A stretch of 64,000 bases of DNA from M0103 sp040386155 (GTDB lineage Bacteria > Bacteroidota > Bacteroidia > Flavobacteriales_D > Crocinitomicaceae): contig JAZKFZ010000001.1 of assembly GCA_040386155.1 (NCBI GenBank), forward strand, positions 310,001 to 374,000, written 5' to 3'. This document shows, piece by piece, positions 63,032 to 64,000 of this stretch. Every line of letters starts with the position of its first letter. Position 1 is the first letter of the stretch. Under the pieces are notes generated by a model. That model was not told the origin of the DNA. It worked only from the letters and a program-made list of their open reading frames with translations, and did no database searches. A program made the translations under genes and the position numbers.

Positions 63032-63351
63032 GAATTACGTCCCTATTTTTAGTGTTCTTCCTACTTTCTTGCGGAGGAAATAACTCCACAATTGAAGCAA
63101 ATTCAGCTGTTGAGAAAGAACCGTTGTCAGGAGAAGTGCTATACTCCAATCATTGTTCTAGTTGTCATGGTGCCGATGGTAAGTTGGGCGCCTCAGGTGC
63201 AAAAGACCTCACCGAGTCAACAATGAATCTTCAACAAATTGAAAAGTTGTTGAAAACAGGACGAAAAGCAATGCCTGTAATGAAAGAAATTCTAGGAACA
63301 GAAGAGAACATGAATGCTGTTTCAAATTTTGTAATCGATTTACGTAAATGA
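63022..63351 (+). CDS. Monoheme cytochrome c lipoprotein
   Basis: Cytochrome c of 109 residues. The signal MVLRITSLFLVFFLLSC ends in a lipobox (LLSC); I chose the ATG at 63022 for that reason, since the frame is open from 62992. The single heme site is CSSCHG (in NHCSSCHGADGKLG), and the axial Met is in KAMPVMKEIL. It overlaps the upstream membrane-protein gene by 10 bp and hflX by 4 bp (ATGA). Partner and pathway are unknown. Confidence 0.88.
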   Translation: MVLRITSLFLVFFLLSCGGNNSTIEANSAVEKEPLSGEVLYSNHCSSCHGADGKLGASGAKDLTESTMNLQQIEKLLKTGRKAMPVMKEILGTEENMNAVSNFVIDLRK

Positions 63352-64000
63352 GTGAAGTATTAGGACACGTAATGGTGGACGCAGTAGAAGAAAAGTGCGT
63401 TTTGGTGGGAGTAATTTCTTCTGATATGTCGGAGGAAGTTGCTAACGAGTATATTGATGAATTGGAATTTTTGGCGGAGACGGCAGGCGCTATCTCTGTA
63501 AGAAAATTCCTTCAGAAATTGCAGCATCCAAATCCAAGAACGTATGTTGGAACAGGAAAACTGATAGAAATTAGAGACTTTATTATAGAGGAAAAAATTG
63601 AATTGGTTGTTTTTGACGATGAACTTTCTCCTTCTCAATTGCGAAATATTGAAAAGGAATTACAATGTAAAATTTTAGATCGAAATATTTTAATCCTCGA
63701 TATTTTCGCGAGTCGTGCTAGAAGTTTTCATGCTAAAACACAAGTTGAACTAGCACAGTTACAATATATGTTGCCACGTTTAACGAGAATGTGGACGCAT
63801 CTTGAACGACAAAAGGGAGGAATTGGATTGAGAGGTCCTGGAGAATCACAAATTGAATCGGATCGAAGAATTATTCAATCGAGAATTTCATTGATGAAAG
63901 AACGACTGAAAGAAATTGATAAGCAAATGTTTGCACAGCGCGGCAATCGCGGCCAATTGGTGCGTGTTGCACTGGTGGGTTACACGAATGTTGGAAAAAG
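63348..64000 (+). CDS. hflX: GTPase HflX (3'-truncated by window edge)
   Basis: First 217 residues of HflX, a ribosome-associated GTPase that splits stalled ribosomes. The N-terminal HflX domain is visible (NPRTYVGTGKLIEIRDFI, ILDRNILILDIFASRARSFH, KTQVELAQLQYMLPRL), then the glycine-rich GGIGLRGPGESQIESDRR and a charged helix. The window ends in the P-loop VALVGYTNVGK. The ATG overlaps the cytochrome c stop (ATGA), so hflX is translationally coupled to two electron-transfer-like genes, an odd pairing. Confidence 0.93.
   Translation, partial: MSEVLGHVMVDAVEEKCVLVGVISSDMSEEVANEYIDELEFLAETAGAISVRKFLQKLQHPNPRTYVGTGKLIEIRDFIIEEKIELVVFDDELSPSQLRNIEKELQCKILDRNILILDIFASRARSFHAKTQVELAQLQYMLPRLTRMWTHLERQKGGIGLRGPGESQIESDRRIIQSRISLMKERLKEIDKQMFAQRGNRGQLVRVALVGYTNVGK

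Overview
The window is AT-rich DNA from a member of the Bacteroidota, most likely Flavobacteriales (a Crocinitomicaceae/Cryomorphaceae-like relative is a guess). Several things point there: an Alternative Complex III cluster joined to coxBA; type IX secretion (T9SS) sorting domains on two secreted proteins plus the T9SS lipoprotein SprE/PorW; an ATP synthase operon with an N-terminally extended subunit a and no atpDC; the DUF177-rpmF-plsX-fabH-accB-accC order; TAnnTTTG -7 promoter boxes; and almost no Shine-Dalgarno sequences. I found no tRNA, rRNA, CRISPR array or prophage. Both edges cut genes: actB on the left and hflX on the right.

Layout. 1-9300: respiratory block actB(partial)-C-D-E-F-coxB-coxA, closed by a strong terminator. 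9386-14578: ruvB, queG, then a DUF1800/DUF1501 pair whose second member is a T9SS cargo. 14651-17219 (minus): a DUF4412-like exported protein, rseP and a small unknown. 17398-20773: YceI-like lipoprotein, CvpA-like protein, prs-rplY, and a small lipoprotein. 20774-21226 is a gene-free stretch that may hold a small RNA. 21227-22957: DUF4139/MuiA-like protein. 23040-28885 (minus): lipid-synthesis operon and pdxA. 29047-33838 (minus): a very large MORN-repeat protein and a lipoprotein. 33927-39582: YgiQ radical SAM protein, a REP-associated tyrosine transposase (RAYT) with its own repeat array, and a secreted amidase with a CUB-like domain and T9SS tail. 39641-48324 (minus): tpx, sucB-sucA, a small unknown with metG, and a saccharopine-dehydrogenase-like enzyme. 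48442-57917: YebC, SprE/PorW, and the atpZ-(DUF)-atpBEFHAG operon. 58079-62393 (minus): two amidohydrolase-fold proteins. 62606-64000: membrane protein, cytochrome c, hflX.

How the genes fit together. ACIII (quinol oxidation) passes electrons to the CoxBA terminal oxidase, and the resulting proton gradient drives the F-type ATPase encoded near the other end. SucAB feeds the TCA cycle. AccBC/FabH/PlsX start fatty-acid and phospholipid synthesis. SprE supports export of the two CTD-tagged proteins.

Most notable observations. (1) A RAYT gene is preceded by 5.5 tandem copies of a 16-bp unit. The palindrome GGGCTGAATATTTTCAGCCC heads that array and recurs, inverted, inside the RAYT reading frame. 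(2) A 15-bp motif CTGAGYNNNYCGAAG occurs five times, three of them inside sucA and sucB, where it encodes Ala/Ser/Thr-rich linker residues. (3) Several other dispersed or palindromic repeat families lie between genes, including one shared by the rseP and atpA-atpG spacers. (4) Three genes have a TAnnTTTG box exactly 4 nt before the start codon, suggesting leaderless mRNAs. (5) A terminator-like hairpin sits directly after atpE inside the ATP synthase operon.
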